DNA of 64,000 nt from Caenispirillum bisanense (GTDB lineage: Bacteria; Pseudomonadota; Alphaproteobacteria; Rhodospirillales; Rhodospirillaceae), in assembly GCF_900230255.1 (NCBI RefSeq), contig NZ_OCNJ01000014.1:31061-95060 (forward strand), read 5' to 3'. Positions 1 to 9,330 of this stretch are shown here, one piece after another (position 1 is the stretch's first letter; each line of letters opens with the position of its first letter). The notes below the pieces were generated by a model, which was not told the origin of the DNA, made no database searches, and saw only the letters and a program-made list of their open reading frames with translations. The position numbers and the translations under genes were made by a program.

Positions 1-1286
1 ATGGCGACCAGCCCGCCGACGGTCAGGTCGCCGGCGAACACCAGGCTCGCGCCGACCCAGATGATGGCGACCACCATCAGCTTCTCGATCAGGCCGACCA
101 GGGCACGGGCGGAGATGGAGACCTTGGCGACGTCGTAGTGGCTCTGGATCGCCTCGGCGCTGCGGGCGCCCCAGACGCGCTGGAGCATGGGCTCGAGCGT
201 CAGGGACTTGACCGTGCGCATGCCGTGGATGGCCTCCACCAGCAGGCTCTGGCGCTGGCCCTCGGCGTCGTAGAGGCGCATGAGGGCGCGGCGGAAGATG
301 GGCAGCAGCACGAAGATCACCGCCGCCGAGGCCAGCGAGAAGGCGACGATGAGCGACGCCATGCGCACGTCGTACCAGAACAGCACCGGCACGAAGACGA
401 ACAGCGCCAGCATGTCGATGAGCGCGTTGATGAGCTTGTTCGACATGAACTCGCGGATCACTTCCGGCTGCTGCATGTGCTTGACCAGCACGCCCGACGC
501 GCTCGTCTCGAAGAAGGGCAGGGGCAGCGACACCAGGTGGCCGAAGGTGCGCCGCGCCACCGTCGCGTCGATGCGGGTGGTGGCGTGCAGCAAAAGGGTG
601 CCGCGCAGGTAGGTCATCATCGCCTCGAAGGCGACCACGCCGATGATGCCGAGGCCGAGCACGGCGAGTGTATCGCGCGCCTCGTGCAGCAGCACCTTGT
701 CGATGACGATCTGGAAGAAGATGGGAATGCCGAGGCCGAGCAGCACCAGCGCCACCGAGGCCACCAGCACCTGCGTCATGGTGCGGCGCTCGCGGTGGAA
801 CAGCGGCAGGAACCAGCCGAGGCCGAAGCGGCGATCTTCCGACAGGGCGCCGGTGCGGCGGCGGACCAGGATCACCTGGCCGCCCCACACCCGTTCGAAC
901 TCTTCCCGCGTCAGGAACGTAAATGCACCGGGGTTGGCCACGATGTCGACGATGGCGATTTCCTCGACCCCGTCGCCCGGCCGCTTGCGCACGCCCGACA
1001 GCACGACGCGGCGGCCGCGGCCGACCGTCGCGATGAAGGGAAACTCGTCGCCGAGGCGCATGAGTTCGCGCCACGTCAGCGTCGCCGCCTTGGCCTTGAA
1101 GCCGGCCTCGGTCAGCAGGCGCAGCAGCAGCTTGTCGCTCGGTTCCTGCTGCTGCAGACCGTACTGGCGGGCCAGCCCGTCGGCGGAGAGCGAAACACCG
1201 TGGTGCGCGGCAACTGCTGCGAGCACGTGCAGCCCCGACGGGGCCTGAGCCGGGACGGGTTCAAGCGCGGTCGGTGCGGGTTCCAT
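1..1286 (-). CDS. Type I secretion ABC transporter (HlyB/RtxB-like), truncated by left edge
   Basis: The visible N-terminal 428 residues match a type I secretion exporter of the inner membrane. Residues ~15-140 form a peptidase C39-like domain. The start of that domain has no catalytic Cys (it reads LAAVAAHHGVSLSADGLA), so it is the non-proteolytic C39-like type that binds substrates in HlyB-type exporters. From residue ~170 the ABC transmembrane domain begins (hydrophobic segments around VASVALVLLGLGIPIFF and GVVAFEAMMTYL) and runs to the window edge; the ATPase domain lies outside. The gene is last in a minus-strand polysaccharide operon and starts 105 bp after the beta-helix protein gene, which suggests that protein is its cargo. 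The ATG at 1286 gives a full-length N-terminus. The family is clear; the substrate is inferred. Confidence 0.9.
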   Translation of the reverse strand, partial: MEPAPTALEPVPAQAPSGLHVLAAVAAHHGVSLSADGLARQYGLQQQEPSDKLLLRLLTEAGFKAKAATLTWRELMRLGDEFPFIATVGRGRRVVLSGVRKRPGDGVEEIAIVDIVANPGAFTFLTREEFERVWGGQVILVRRRTGALSEDRRFGLGWFLPLFHRERRTMTQVLVASVALVLLGLGIPIFFQIVIDKVLLHEARDTLAVLGLGIIGVVAFEAMMTYLRGTLLLHATTRIDATVARRTFGHLVSLPLPFFETSASGVLVKHMQQPEVIREFMSNKLINALIDMLALFVFVPVLFWYDVRMASLIVAFSLASAAVIFVLLPIFRRALMRLYDAEGQRQSLLVEAIHGMRTVKSLTLEPMLQRVWGARSAEAIQSHYDVAKVSISARALVGLIEKLMVVAIIWVGASLVFAGDLTVGGLVA

Positions 1287-1391
1287 GGCGGGACCTGTCT
1301 ATATGAAGCGATGTGTGAAAGGTGCGCGCCGGGCTGCCGCGGCGGCATCTGCCGCAGCAGCCGGACGTGCGTGACGCTAGTCGGCCGAAAC

Positions 1392-4157
1392 TCAGGCCAC
1401 CAGCGACGAAGCTGTGAACATTTCTGACGTGGACGTCAGGCTGTCGTCCACGGACAGCATGCTCGTGGTGCTGTCGGTGACGCCGGAGTAGTCGGCCAGC
1501 GCCAGCGACCGCAGGGTGGTGGAGGTGCAGCCGACGAGCGGCGTGGTGCTGCCCGCGGGCGCGGCGGCCTGCATCACTTCCATGTTGCGGATCTCGCCGA
1601 CGAAGTTCTTCCCCCAGCCGTCGGACCCGACCGTCACGTCCCACGACGCCGGATCGCCGATGTCGATGTCGAGGCCGGAGCGGCTGCCCCGCTGCTCGCC
1701 GTCGATCCACACGGTGGCGACGCCGGTGTCACGCGAGTATTCGAAGGTCACGTTCTGCCAGGTGCCGTGCTTGACGGCGTCCTTCACCACCACGTCGGAA
1801 CGGACGCCGCCGACGTCGGTGAGGGCGACCCGCATTTCCGTGCCGCGGAAGGTGACGCCGTAGCGCATGTGGTTCCACAGCAGCGTCTGGTAGGCGGTGG
1901 CGGACTGCTGGTCGGCCTTGAAGTCGAACGAGACCGAGACGTTGTCGGCGGTGAAGAACCGCTCGTCGCGGCCGAGCTTCACCCAGCTGGCGCCGTCGAA
2001 GGCGGCGGCGGTGCCGGCCTCGCCGACGCCGAACTTCACGTCGCCCTTGGCCTCCAAAGTCAGGCCGGAGGTGCTGTCGTAGCCGGCGCTGCGGAAATCC
2101 AGCAGCACGCCCGGCTGCGGTGCCGGCGCCTGGCCCTGCAGCAGCGAGCCGTCGTCGATCACCGCGTCCTCGACCAGGTCCGGTTCCGTCTGGATGGTGC
2201 GCGGGCCGGAGGCGAGGACCTCCGACATGGCCGTCTCGCCGGCCGGGGCCAGCGCCACGTCGTAGATGCGGAAGTTGTCGATATTGCCGTTCAGGTACGA
2301 CCCGTAGGCGCCGCCGACGAAGAGGTCGCGGCCACCGGTCTTGGCGAGCGGCTCGGTGACGCCCGACACGGTCGCCGCCTTGGTGCCGTCCATGTAGAGG
2401 CTGGCTTCGCCCTGGGTGGAGTCGAAGGAGACGGCGACGCGGTGCCAGCCGCCGTCGGCCAGGTGCGAGGCATCGGCCAGCAGCTTCTTGCTGGTGCCGT
2501 CGGCGCTCCAGAAGGTGACCTCCAGGTTCGACCCGCGGAACTGCGCCAGATAGGCGCCCGGCAGGTAGAACAGGCGGCCGCCGCCGGCGAAGGAATTGAC
2601 CTGCACGTCCATGCTGACGGTCATCTCGGCCAGGCCCGACAGGTGGTCGGCGCGGTCGACGGTGACGGCGCGCGCCGCACTGCTGCCCTCGAACCGGCCG
2701 GCGCGGCCGTCGACACCCGAGATGTAGGAGGCGCCGCCCAGCCACTCGATGACGTTGGCGTAGTCGGAGGCGTCGCCGTCGCTCTCGAAGGTCAGGTTGA
2801 ACAGCAGCGGGCTGGTCACCTGCTCGTGTCGACTGACGACAGTGGTGGAGCCGCCGACGGTGACGGACAGGCTGACGTCGAACCGGCCGGAATGGCCGTA
2901 CTGATGCACCACTTCGAGGCCGCGGGCGGTGCTGCCGTCGCCGAAGGTCCAGTGATAGGTGGCGCCGCTCGGCAGGACGTCGGCGAAGGCGCGGGCGGAG
3001 AAGGTCTTCACCAGGCCGTTGGCATTGTCGGCTGTCGACGATATGCGATATGGCGCGACGGCGGGACGCTGGGCTCCGACGCCCGAGGCTCCCACCACGG
3101 CGAGGTCGTCGGCGCTGGCCGGGTTGAAGGGATTGTTCAGGATGTTCGCGTAATAGTTGGGGCCGTCCGCGTTGGTGCCCTGCACCAGCAGGTTGCCCGA
3201 CAGCGCGGCCGAGGACGCGGCGTCCTGGCGCAGGTTGGTCATCACGTTGTCGGCGACGATCACCTGGCTGCCGATGCCCGACTGGGTGCCGGCGTCGATG
3301 TTGATGGCGGCCAGCCCGTCGGGCGTCGAGATCACCGTGTTGTTGCGGATGGTGGTGTTCACCGCCGGCCGCACGGAAATCCCGTGGAACGAACTGCTGT
3401 AGACGATGTTCCCTTCGATGAGGAAGTTCCGGTAGACGAGGTCGTTCTCGCTGCTGATGAAGATGCCCTGGGTGGTGGTGCCCTTCTCGATCAGCACGTT
3501 GTCGCGGATGACGACGTCGCGGGAGGCGTAGGTGACGCCATTGGTCCAGAACTGGATGAAGTCCTTGTGGTCGCCGCCCTGGGTGGTGTCGCCGATCTGG
3601 ACCGGGAAGTTGGTCATGTAGTTGTTTTCGACCACCACGTTGCGCACGGCGGCGAAGTCGAAGCCGTCGGAGCGCACCTCGGTGACCGTGTTGTTGGACA
3701 CGTTCAGCCCCTCGACGTAGCGGTAGAGACCGCCGCGGAAGAGGTGGTGGAAGGTGCTGTCGGTGACCTCGACCGCCTTGCTGGCGTCGACCCGGATGCC
3801 GATGCCGTCGTTCAGCCAGTTGTCGTCCACGGCACCGCGGAACTCGGAGCCGCGCACGGTGATGCCGCTGCTCTTGTTGACGTAGAGGCCGGCCTTGTAG
3901 TTGTCGCCGTTGGTGCAGACGCTCTCGAACGTCATGTTGCGGAACGTGATGCCCGAGGAGTTGGTGACCGACATGCCGGCGACCACCGTTCCGGGCTCGC
4001 CCTCGATGGTCACGCTGGTCGGGAAGGTATTGTACTTTAGGCTTAGGTTCGTATAGCGGCCGGCGGCCAGGCGAATGGTTTCCCCGCCCTGCGCAATTGC
4101 CAGTGCGGCGCCGAGTTCTTCGGCGCTGCGCACGATAATGGCTTCCCCCGTCTGCAT
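1392..4157 (-). CDS. Large secreted beta-helix / PKD / double LamG protein, probable T1SS substrate
   Basis: 921 residues. Residues ~10-345 are a right-handed parallel beta-helix with many short N-rich turns (NNTV, DNVL, GNIV), the fold of polysaccharide lyases and mannuronan epimerases. A PKD domain (~380-440, HWTFGDGS) and two concanavalin/LamG-like domains (~450-640 and ~685-860, each with a WxxV...DG strand pattern) follow. There is no Sec signal peptide. The last ~40 residues are rich in S, T, D and hydrophobics, as in type I secretion signals, although no RTX nonapeptides are seen. The ATG at 4157 is preferred over an upstream one at 4259 because a purine-rich site (AGGG) precedes it and the extra 34 residues look non-coding. 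It lies between the EPS assembly genes and a T1SS exporter. An extracellular polysaccharide-binding, -cleaving or -epimerising role is inferred; catalytic residues could not be assigned. Confidence 0.85.
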   Translation of the reverse strand: MQTGEAIIVRSAEELGAALAIAQGGETIRLAAGRYTNLSLKYNTFPTSVTIEGEPGTVVAGMSVTNSSGITFRNMTFESVCTNGDNYKAGLYVNKSSGITVRGSEFRGAVDDNWLNDGIGIRVDASKAVEVTDSTFHHLFRGGLYRYVEGLNVSNNTVTEVRSDGFDFAAVRNVVVENNYMTNFPVQIGDTTQGGDHKDFIQFWTNGVTYASRDVVIRDNVLIEKGTTTQGIFISSENDLVYRNFLIEGNIVYSSSFHGISVRPAVNTTIRNNTVISTPDGLAAINIDAGTQSGIGSQVIVADNVMTNLRQDAASSAALSGNLLVQGTNADGPNYYANILNNPFNPASADDLAVVGASGVGAQRPAVAPYRISSTADNANGLVKTFSARAFADVLPSGATYHWTFGDGSTARGLEVVHQYGHSGRFDVSLSVTVGGSTTVVSRHEQVTSPLLFNLTFESDGDASDYANVIEWLGGASYISGVDGRAGRFEGSSAARAVTVDRADHLSGLAEMTVSMDVQVNSFAGGGRLFYLPGAYLAQFRGSNLEVTFWSADGTSKKLLADASHLADGGWHRVAVSFDSTQGEASLYMDGTKAATVSGVTEPLAKTGGRDLFVGGAYGSYLNGNIDNFRIYDVALAPAGETAMSEVLASGPRTIQTEPDLVEDAVIDDGSLLQGQAPAPQPGVLLDFRSAGYDSTSGLTLEAKGDVKFGVGEAGTAAAFDGASWVKLGRDERFFTADNVSVSFDFKADQQSATAYQTLLWNHMRYGVTFRGTEMRVALTDVGGVRSDVVVKDAVKHGTWQNVTFEYSRDTGVATVWIDGEQRGSRSGLDIDIGDPASWDVTVGSDGWGKNFVGEIRNMEVMQAAAPAGSTTPLVGCTSTTLRSLALADYSGVTDSTTSMLSVDDSLTSTSEMFTASSLVA

Positions 4158-4274
4158 TTTCGTACCCTTTTCGTCTGACGAAACCGCTTCCCGCGCCGTC
4201 TGACGTCCACGGCCGGCGGATCGGCCATGGGCTCCAAGGCCCCGGGATCCCGTCAGCATGGTACGACTAAAGGA

Positions 4275-5177
4275 TTAATGGCTGTTGAAGATGGTTCCGG
4301 CGACATTGCACCCCACCGTTTCCAGGCGTTCGACGATTTCGGTGGTGTCGCGGGTCCGCGAGCGGTTGCGTCGCGCCACGACGATGGCGGATCCGACCAC
4401 GGCGCCGACGACGCGCGCATCGGCGAATTCCTTGGCCGGTGCGGTGTCGTATATCACGACCCGGTAGCGCGATTCCAGCCATTGGGTCAATTGGGCGAAC
4501 TCGGGCGAACACAAGAGTTCCTGCGGGTTCGGGGGTTCCGCGCCGCACAGTAATACCGAAAGGTTAGGTACCACTTCGGTTATGACGGCCGAAGGGTCGC
4601 CGTCGTGGTGGCGCAGCACCTCCGACAGGCCCCGGCTGCGGCGCGGCATGTTCCACATCTCGGCGATGCGCGGGCTGCGCAGGTTGGACTCCACCAGGAT
4701 GGTCGGCAGCGTCATCTGCGCCATGGACAGCGCCAGGTTGGAGGCGAAGTAGGTCGCCCCCGCCCCCTCGTGGACGCCCACCACCGCCAGCGACCGCAGG
4801 CCCTCGCTCACGTGGCTGTGCAGCAGCGAGGTGCGGATGGCGCGGAATTCCTCCGCCGCCGCCCCGAAGGGCTCGTGGCCGACCACCAGCTCGCGCGACA
4901 TGCCGTCGCGCCGCTCCATGCCCTGCAGGGTGGGGTACTGGTACTGCCGGGCCAGCGCTTCCATGATGTCGCGCTGGGTGACCAGCCGCAGGGCCACGGC
5001 CGCTTCACCGAAGGAGCAATTGTCCTCCATCTGCTTCTGCAGCACGCGGTCGACGTCGCGCGACGACATGCGGCCCATCTGCACCAGCAGGCGGCCCAGG
5101 CTCTTCTTGGTGTCGGACGGCGCGACCTCGGCGGGTTCGGCGGTGCGGTCGTCGGACAGGTCCTTGACGTCGGACAT
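4275..5177 (-). CDS. EpsG-like chain-length tyrosine kinase homologue with degenerate P-loop
   Basis: 300 residues. An N-terminal ~80-residue module (LGRLLVQMGRMSSRDVDRVL) resembles the leader domain of EpsG proteins from exosortase-type exopolysaccharide loci. A CpsD/CapB-like P-loop ATPase follows, with the DTAPAKEFADA segment typical of Walker A' and B regions. The Walker A loop reads VHEGAGATY. The position of the catalytic lysine (GEGKST in BY-kinases, GEGRSY in EpsG) is Ala, and no C-terminal tyrosine cluster is present (the protein ends FNSH). It therefore looks like a pseudokinase or regulator rather than an active autokinase. It starts 4 nt after the EpsF-like gene, so translation is probably coupled, and it would act at the inner membrane with that protein in chain-length control. 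Confidence 0.85.
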   Translation of the reverse strand: MSDVKDLSDDRTAEPAEVAPSDTKKSLGRLLVQMGRMSSRDVDRVLQKQMEDNCSFGEAAVALRLVTQRDIMEALARQYQYPTLQGMERRDGMSRELVVGHEPFGAAAEEFRAIRTSLLHSHVSEGLRSLAVVGVHEGAGATYFASNLALSMAQMTLPTILVESNLRSPRIAEMWNMPRRSRGLSEVLRHHDGDPSAVITEVVPNLSVLLCGAEPPNPQELLCSPEFAQLTQWLESRYRVVIYDTAPAKEFADARVVGAVVGSAIVVARRNRSRTRDTTEIVERLETVGCNVAGTIFNSH

Positions 5178-5181
5178 GGGG

Positions 5182-6666
5182 TCAGCTCCCGGGTTCGGCG
5201 GCGGGCAGCATGCGGGTACCGCCGCGGCCGATGAACTTTTCGCCGGACCGGCGCATCTGCCGGCGCGAGACCTTGGCCGAGGCCAGCGCGCCGAGCGGCT
5301 TCACGCCCACCGCGTCCTGCAGGTCGGAGAAGGTGCGCACGCGGCGGTCCAGCATCTCGATGAACAGCGACAGGATGACGCCGAGGGCGAGGCCGAAGCC
5401 GGTCGCCATGACCAGGATCAGCAGCGTGTTGGGGAACGCAGGCCGGGACGGCGGCGCCGCCTCGTCCAGCGAGACCACGTTGATGAAGGACTGCTGCCCC
5501 TGCATGCGCAGCGAGGCCGCGCGGGCTTCCGCTTCGTCCAGGCGCTGGCGGCGCACCTCCAGCTCGCGCGTCAGGGCGGCGAGCTGCTCGCGGCCGTCCT
5601 GCATGTCGAGCATCTTGGCCTGCTGCTCCTCGACGGCGGTCTCCAGTTCGCTCACGTGGCGGCGCAGGGCCTCGACGAAGCCGGCCTGATCCTCGAGGGA
5701 GCGGGCCTCTTCCTCCTCGATGCGGGACAGGATGGAGGCACGGCTGGCGCGCAGGGCGGCCAGCTTGGGATTGTTGGGGCCGAGCTGGCTCGACAGCTGC
5801 CCGATCTCGGCCTCCACCGAGGCGAGCGACGACTGCAGGGCGATCATGGTCGGCGACGGCGCGGCGCCGCGGTTGACCGGGCCCACTTCCGCCGGCATCT
5901 CGCCGGTGACGGCGGTGCCGCCGTCCTCGGCCGTTTCCGCCGGCACGGCCGGCCCGCCCTGGGTGGCGGCCAGCTGGGCGCGGGCGTCGAGCAGGCGCTC
6001 GGTCAGGGCGAGCAGCTTGGCGCTCTCGATGCCGCCGCCCTCGCTTTCCTGCACCAGCAGCTTGTTCTGCTGCTGGAAGTCGAGCAGGCGCTGGCGCGCT
6101 TCCTCGGTCTCGCGGCGCAGGCCGTCGATCTGGGCGGTGTACCACTGGGCATTGCGGCGCGCCGGCTCGACCTTCAGGTCCAGGTTGGCGGCCAGGTAGG
6201 TCGACTTGAAGGTGTTCGCCATCACCGCCGCGATCTGCGGCGACTGCGCCGTATAGGCGATGCTCATGACGTTGGAGCCGTCGACGAAGCCGGCGTTCAG
6301 GTTTTCCTTCAGCCGCTCGGCGATCCAGCGGGTGATCTCGCCGCGCCCTTCCGTCGCCTCCATGTAGGCGGCGCGGTACTGCGGGTCTTCGGCGAGGCGC
6401 AGGCGGTCCACCACCTCGCGCGCCACCCGGTCGCTCTTGAGCAGGGCGAGCTGGGTGCGCTGGTGGTTGAGCAGCATGGGCGAGGGCAGCGTCTGCCCGG
6501 TGATGGGGTCGGGCTCGGTCGTGTCCATCATGACCGAGGTGGTCGCCGTGTACTGCGGCGGCAGGATGAACACGGCCGCGACGGCGGCCGTGATGGCGGA
6601 CAGCAGGGCGAGGAGCGTGATCCACTTCCGCGCCCACAGGATCGTAAGAACCTGATGAAGGCTCAT
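5182..6666 (-). CDS. EpsF/Wzz-GumC-like polysaccharide chain-length determinant
   Basis: 494 residues with the polysaccharide co-polymerase layout. There is an N-terminal membrane helix (~15-36, ITLLALLSAITAAVAAVFIL), a long periplasmic part with coiled coils at ~165-215 and ~300-390, and a second membrane helix (~415-440) after the conserved Pro-rich PPSRPAFPN. It sets the length of exported polysaccharide and would pair with the adjacent ATPase at 4275-5177. Both the family and the position (between the export protein and EpsG-like genes) match EpsF of exosortase-associated loci and GumC. It starts 18 nt after the export protein gene. A Pro/Gly/Ala-rich linker at ~240-270 separates the coiled coils. 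Confidence 0.9.
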   Translation of the reverse strand: MSLHQVLTILWARKWITLLALLSAITAAVAAVFILPPQYTATTSVMMDTTEPDPITGQTLPSPMLLNHQRTQLALLKSDRVAREVVDRLRLAEDPQYRAAYMEATEGRGEITRWIAERLKENLNAGFVDGSNVMSIAYTAQSPQIAAVMANTFKSTYLAANLDLKVEPARRNAQWYTAQIDGLRRETEEARQRLLDFQQQNKLLVQESEGGGIESAKLLALTERLLDARAQLAATQGGPAVPAETAEDGGTAVTGEMPAEVGPVNRGAAPSPTMIALQSSLASVEAEIGQLSSQLGPNNPKLAALRASRASILSRIEEEEARSLEDQAGFVEALRRHVSELETAVEEQQAKMLDMQDGREQLAALTRELEVRRQRLDEAEARAASLRMQGQQSFINVVSLDEAAPPSRPAFPNTLLILVMATGFGLALGVILSLFIEMLDRRVRTFSDLQDAVGVKPLGALASAKVSRRQMRRSGEKFIGRGGTRMLPAAEPGS

Positions 6667-6684
6667 TCAGGGGTCCCCGCTGAA

Positions 6685-7506
6685 TTAGAAGATGCGTTCG
6701 GGTACCTGGATCGTGTCGAAGGGCTGGATCGGGTCGTCCAGTTCGGCCCGATACTCTTCGACGACGCCGGCGGCGTTTTCGCGGCGGATCCGGATGCGGC
6801 TCTCGGAGCCGATCTCGGTGATGCCGCCGCCCACGGCCAGGGCCTGCTGAACCGTCAGCGGGCGCCTGATGGGGTACGCGCCAGGAGCGTTCACGTTGCC
6901 GTAAAGATAGAACACGGGGGCGTCGGGGATGTAGACCTCGTCGTTGTTGCGCACCAGCAGGTTCTGGTCGGTCGTCGGGGCGTCGAGCAGCGTGCGCAGG
7001 TCGAAGGTCTGGACGCGCACCGTCCCGTCCTCTTCGGTGCGGCGCAGGGTGATGGTGTTGCCGGCCACCGGCGAGACCCCGCCGGCGCGGGCGAGAATCT
7101 GCGTCAGCCGGGTCGGCCGGTCGAGCGTATAGACACCGGGGGAGTTGACGGCGCCGAGCACCGAGGCGGTGGAGCCGAAGCCCACCATGGAGGCGACGAC
7201 CTCCGGCCGGTTGATGATGCCGGCCTCACGCAGGCGGCGGCCGATGAGGTCGGCGGCTTCCTGGGTGGTCAGGCCGGAGACCTCGACGAGGCCGACGTAG
7301 GGGAAGGCCACGCGGCCCGAGGGATCGACCCGCACCTCGGTATCGAGGTCGGGCTGGTTGAGAACCCGGAAGACGACCACGTCGGAAGGCACCAGGACGT
7401 GGGGGGTTTCCGCTTCGGAAGTACCGGGTTCGGCGGCCTGCGTCCCGACGAGGGGCAGGGCCAGGGCGACCAGGGTCGCAAGCACGAAAAGAATGCGCAT
7501 CGGCAT
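6685..7506 (-). CDS. EpsE/Wza-like polysaccharide export protein
   Basis: 273 residues. A Sec signal peptide (MRILFVLATLVALALPLVGTQA) is followed by a Poly_export domain (~35-115, with VLPSDVVVFRVL and the strand VDPSGRVAFPYVG) and two SLBB repeats (~115-190 and ~195-270, GAVNSPGVYTL and GNVNAPGAYPI). It should form the periplasmic/outer-membrane channel for exopolysaccharide. No lipobox Cys is visible, so unlike Wza it is probably not a lipoprotein and may rely on the beta-barrel protein upstream (7552-8796) for outer-membrane passage, as in Eps/XrtA-type systems. Either ATG (7506 or 7500) could be used. It sits 45 nt after the barrel gene. Confidence 0.9.
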   Translation of the reverse strand: MPMRILFVLATLVALALPLVGTQAAEPGTSEAETPHVLVPSDVVVFRVLNQPDLDTEVRVDPSGRVAFPYVGLVEVSGLTTQEAADLIGRRLREAGIINRPEVVASMVGFGSTASVLGAVNSPGVYTLDRPTRLTQILARAGGVSPVAGNTITLRRTEEDGTVRVQTFDLRTLLDAPTTDQNLLVRNNDEVYIPDAPVFYLYGNVNAPGAYPIRRPLTVQQALAVGGGITEIGSESRIRIRRENAAGVVEEYRAELDDPIQPFDTIQVPERIF

Positions 7507-7551
7507 GGGAATCGCCGCTCCGCTCTAACAGGTTGGTCCGTGACGGGCCTG

Positions 7552-8796
7552 TTAGAACGAAATGGCGAGGCCGGTGGTTACACGATGCGCGTCGAATTGT
7601 GCTCGTTCTATGTTGGAGTCCTGGGTCTTGTACCCGTATTCCGCGAACAGGCGGATGTTGTCGTAGGCTTCCCAGCCGGCGCCCAACTCCAGTTCCAGCG
7701 CCTGATCCGTGCGGTCGCCCACCACCGGCGAGTAGTTCTCGTACGTCCGATCGAAGTAGGCGATCTCGCCCGTCAGGTCGACCTTGGGGGAAAGGGTGTA
7801 GGTGAGGTCGATGATGCCGAAATGATCGACGCGCAGGTCGGAAACCACCACGTCGGAGCCGCTGACGGCGCGGCCGACGTTGGCCGTCATCGCCAGGATG
7901 GGCGTGATGTCCCACGTCAGCTGGGCGTTGTAGATGACGTAGGGGCCGGCATCGATGGCGCCGCCCAGCTGCGAGGCGCCGACGCCGAATTCGGCCTCCG
8001 CCTTGCCGGTCAGGCGACGGCGGAGCAGCAGCTTGGTGTCGATCTGCGTCACGTCGTCGGTGAAGCTCGGGTCGACGCGCGCGCGGTTGGGGTATTCGCG
8101 CTGGGTGTAGGTCACTTCCACGCCGGCCGCCGAGAATTCGGGACGCACGTAGAGGAAGCGGCCCGTGATGCCGCGTTCCTCGACGTCGGCCAGGGCGCGG
8201 CTTTCCAGCTCGTTCTCGGTCTTGCGGGCGAAGACCGCCACTTCGGGACGATAGTAGGCGGCGATGCGGCAGCCGGCCTCGGCCCGGAAGGAGGTGGTGG
8301 TCTGGGTGTTGCTGACGATTTCCAGCAGTTCCGACAGGTCGGTCTGGCGCTCGGAGTAGCCGGCCTTCACGACGCCGTTGCAGGCGGTGGTGACGCTCCA
8401 CTCCAGGCCGCCTTCGACGGAACTGTTGGTGCGGTCGAGCAGGTCGTTCTCGACGTACATGGTGCGCTCGACGGAGCCGTCGACGAACAGGCGCTGCAGG
8501 CCGAAGTTGGCGGCGCCGTTCACGTCCAGCCCGTAGGTATGGCTGAAGTCCGACTTGCTGCGGTCGCCGCCCGGCTCGACGCCGTCGGGCAGGCGCAGGA
8601 CGTTGTCCTGGGCCTCCAGCTTGGTGCTGGCGGTGGCGTCCAGCTCGAACACCTGCGCGCCGGCGGGCGCGGCGGCCAGCAGCACGGCGAGCCCGGCGGT
8701 GCCTGCGGCGAGGCGGCGGCGGGAGCGGGAATCCGGCTGGTGGGGGGCGGAGGAGGGGGGCAGGCAATGCCGCGCGACCGGTGGGCCGAAGCGCAT
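7552..8796 (-). CDS. Outer-membrane beta-barrel protein of the exopolysaccharide locus (EpsL-like)
   Basis: 414 residues. The N-terminus has a long basic n-region and a hydrophobic stretch ending AAAPAGA-Q, a plausible signal peptidase site. The mature part is a run of amphipathic strands (VFELDATASTKLEAQDN, GLDVNGAANFG, KVDLTGEIAYFD), and the last residue is Phe (TTGLAISF), the classic barrel-assembly C-terminus. Proteins of this type are found in exopolysaccharide loci next to EpsE-like proteins. The ATG at 8796 is chosen because AGAAGGA lies at a good distance upstream; a longer open frame to 9288 overlaps the VanZ-like gene and is non-coding in character. Role in outer-membrane passage of polysaccharide is inferred. 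Confidence 0.85.
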   Translation of the reverse strand: MRFGPPVARHCLPPSSAPHQPDSRSRRRLAAGTAGLAVLLAAAPAGAQVFELDATASTKLEAQDNVLRLPDGVEPGGDRSKSDFSHTYGLDVNGAANFGLQRLFVDGSVERTMYVENDLLDRTNSSVEGGLEWSVTTACNGVVKAGYSERQTDLSELLEIVSNTQTTTSFRAEAGCRIAAYYRPEVAVFARKTENELESRALADVEERGITGRFLYVRPEFSAAGVEVTYTQREYPNRARVDPSFTDDVTQIDTKLLLRRRLTGKAEAEFGVGASQLGGAIDAGPYVIYNAQLTWDITPILAMTANVGRAVSGSDVVVSDLRVDHFGIIDLTYTLSPKVDLTGEIAYFDRTYENYSPVVGDRTDQALELELGAGWEAYDNIRLFAEYGYKTQDSNIERAQFDAHRVTTGLAISF

Positions 8797-8921
8797 CGAA
8801 ATGTCCTTCTGCGGTTCCCGCTCACGATACGGGCGCGCCGTGGCGTTGTAAAGCATCGGCGCGTCCGCGCGCGGCGGTGAAAAAGGAAGGCGTCGTAAGG
8901 CCTTCGACCGTGGTGTTGCGG

Positions 8922-9308
8922 CTATTCCGCCGCTTCGCCGATGCCGGAAACACGGCGGCGACGGCGGCGCAGAATCCAGGCGGCGGCGACGCCGAGGGCG
9001 ATGCCGGCGAGGTTGGCGGCGACGTCGCCGAACGACGTCTCGCGCTCGGGCCGCAGCGACTGCAGGATCTCCAACGCGCCGGCCAGCAGCAGCGGCACGC
9101 CGAGCGCGAGCCAGCCGAGCGGCAGGCGGCGCGGCGTGACGGCCAGCGCCCAGGCGGCGGCGATGGTGGCGAAGCCGGCGACGTGCGCCACCTTGTCGAG
9201 ACCGAGCCCCGCCGCCTCGCCCTCGGGCGGCGGCGGGCCGAGCACATAGAGGGCGGACACGGCGATCACCACCGCCGTCCCCGTCCATCGGGGCAAGTTT
9301 ACGGGCAC
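8922..9308 (-). CDS. VanZ-like small membrane protein
   Basis: 128 residues from a GTG start. Four hydrophobic segments are visible (TAVVIAVSALYVLG, VAGFATIAAAWALAV, WLALGVPLLLAGALEIL, VAANLAGIALGVAAAWIL), with the VanZ-family signatures DKVAHVAGF and LEILQSL...R.tSfgDvaaNlaGi. A very basic C-terminus (RRRRRR) follows the last helix. Molecular function is unknown, but VanZ-like proteins recur in exopolysaccharide/exosortase loci. The GTG at 9308 lies 22 nt after rmlA, with GGAGG about 11 nt upstream. An ATG at 9401 in the same frame would overlap rmlA by 71 nt and is less likely. The start is the uncertain part. Confidence 0.75.
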   Translation of the reverse strand: MPVNLPRWTGTAVVIAVSALYVLGPPPPEGEAAGLGLDKVAHVAGFATIAAAWALAVTPRRLPLGWLALGVPLLLAGALEILQSLRPERETSFGDVAANLAGIALGVAAAWILRRRRRRVSGIGEAAE

Positions 9309-9330
9309 GGAACGGGCATCCTCCGCCGGG

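Noticed and set aside
1392..1520. RTX calcium-binding repeats at the end of the beta-helix protein
   Set aside because: No GGxGxDxxx nonapeptides are present, so RTX toxin or adhesin identity is not supported; only the T1SS link by neighbourhood remains.
4831..8880. A 4-kb plus-strand open frame across the exopolysaccharide genes
   Set aside because: It runs antisense to three well-supported genes and has low-complexity composition; long antisense frames are expected at this GC content.
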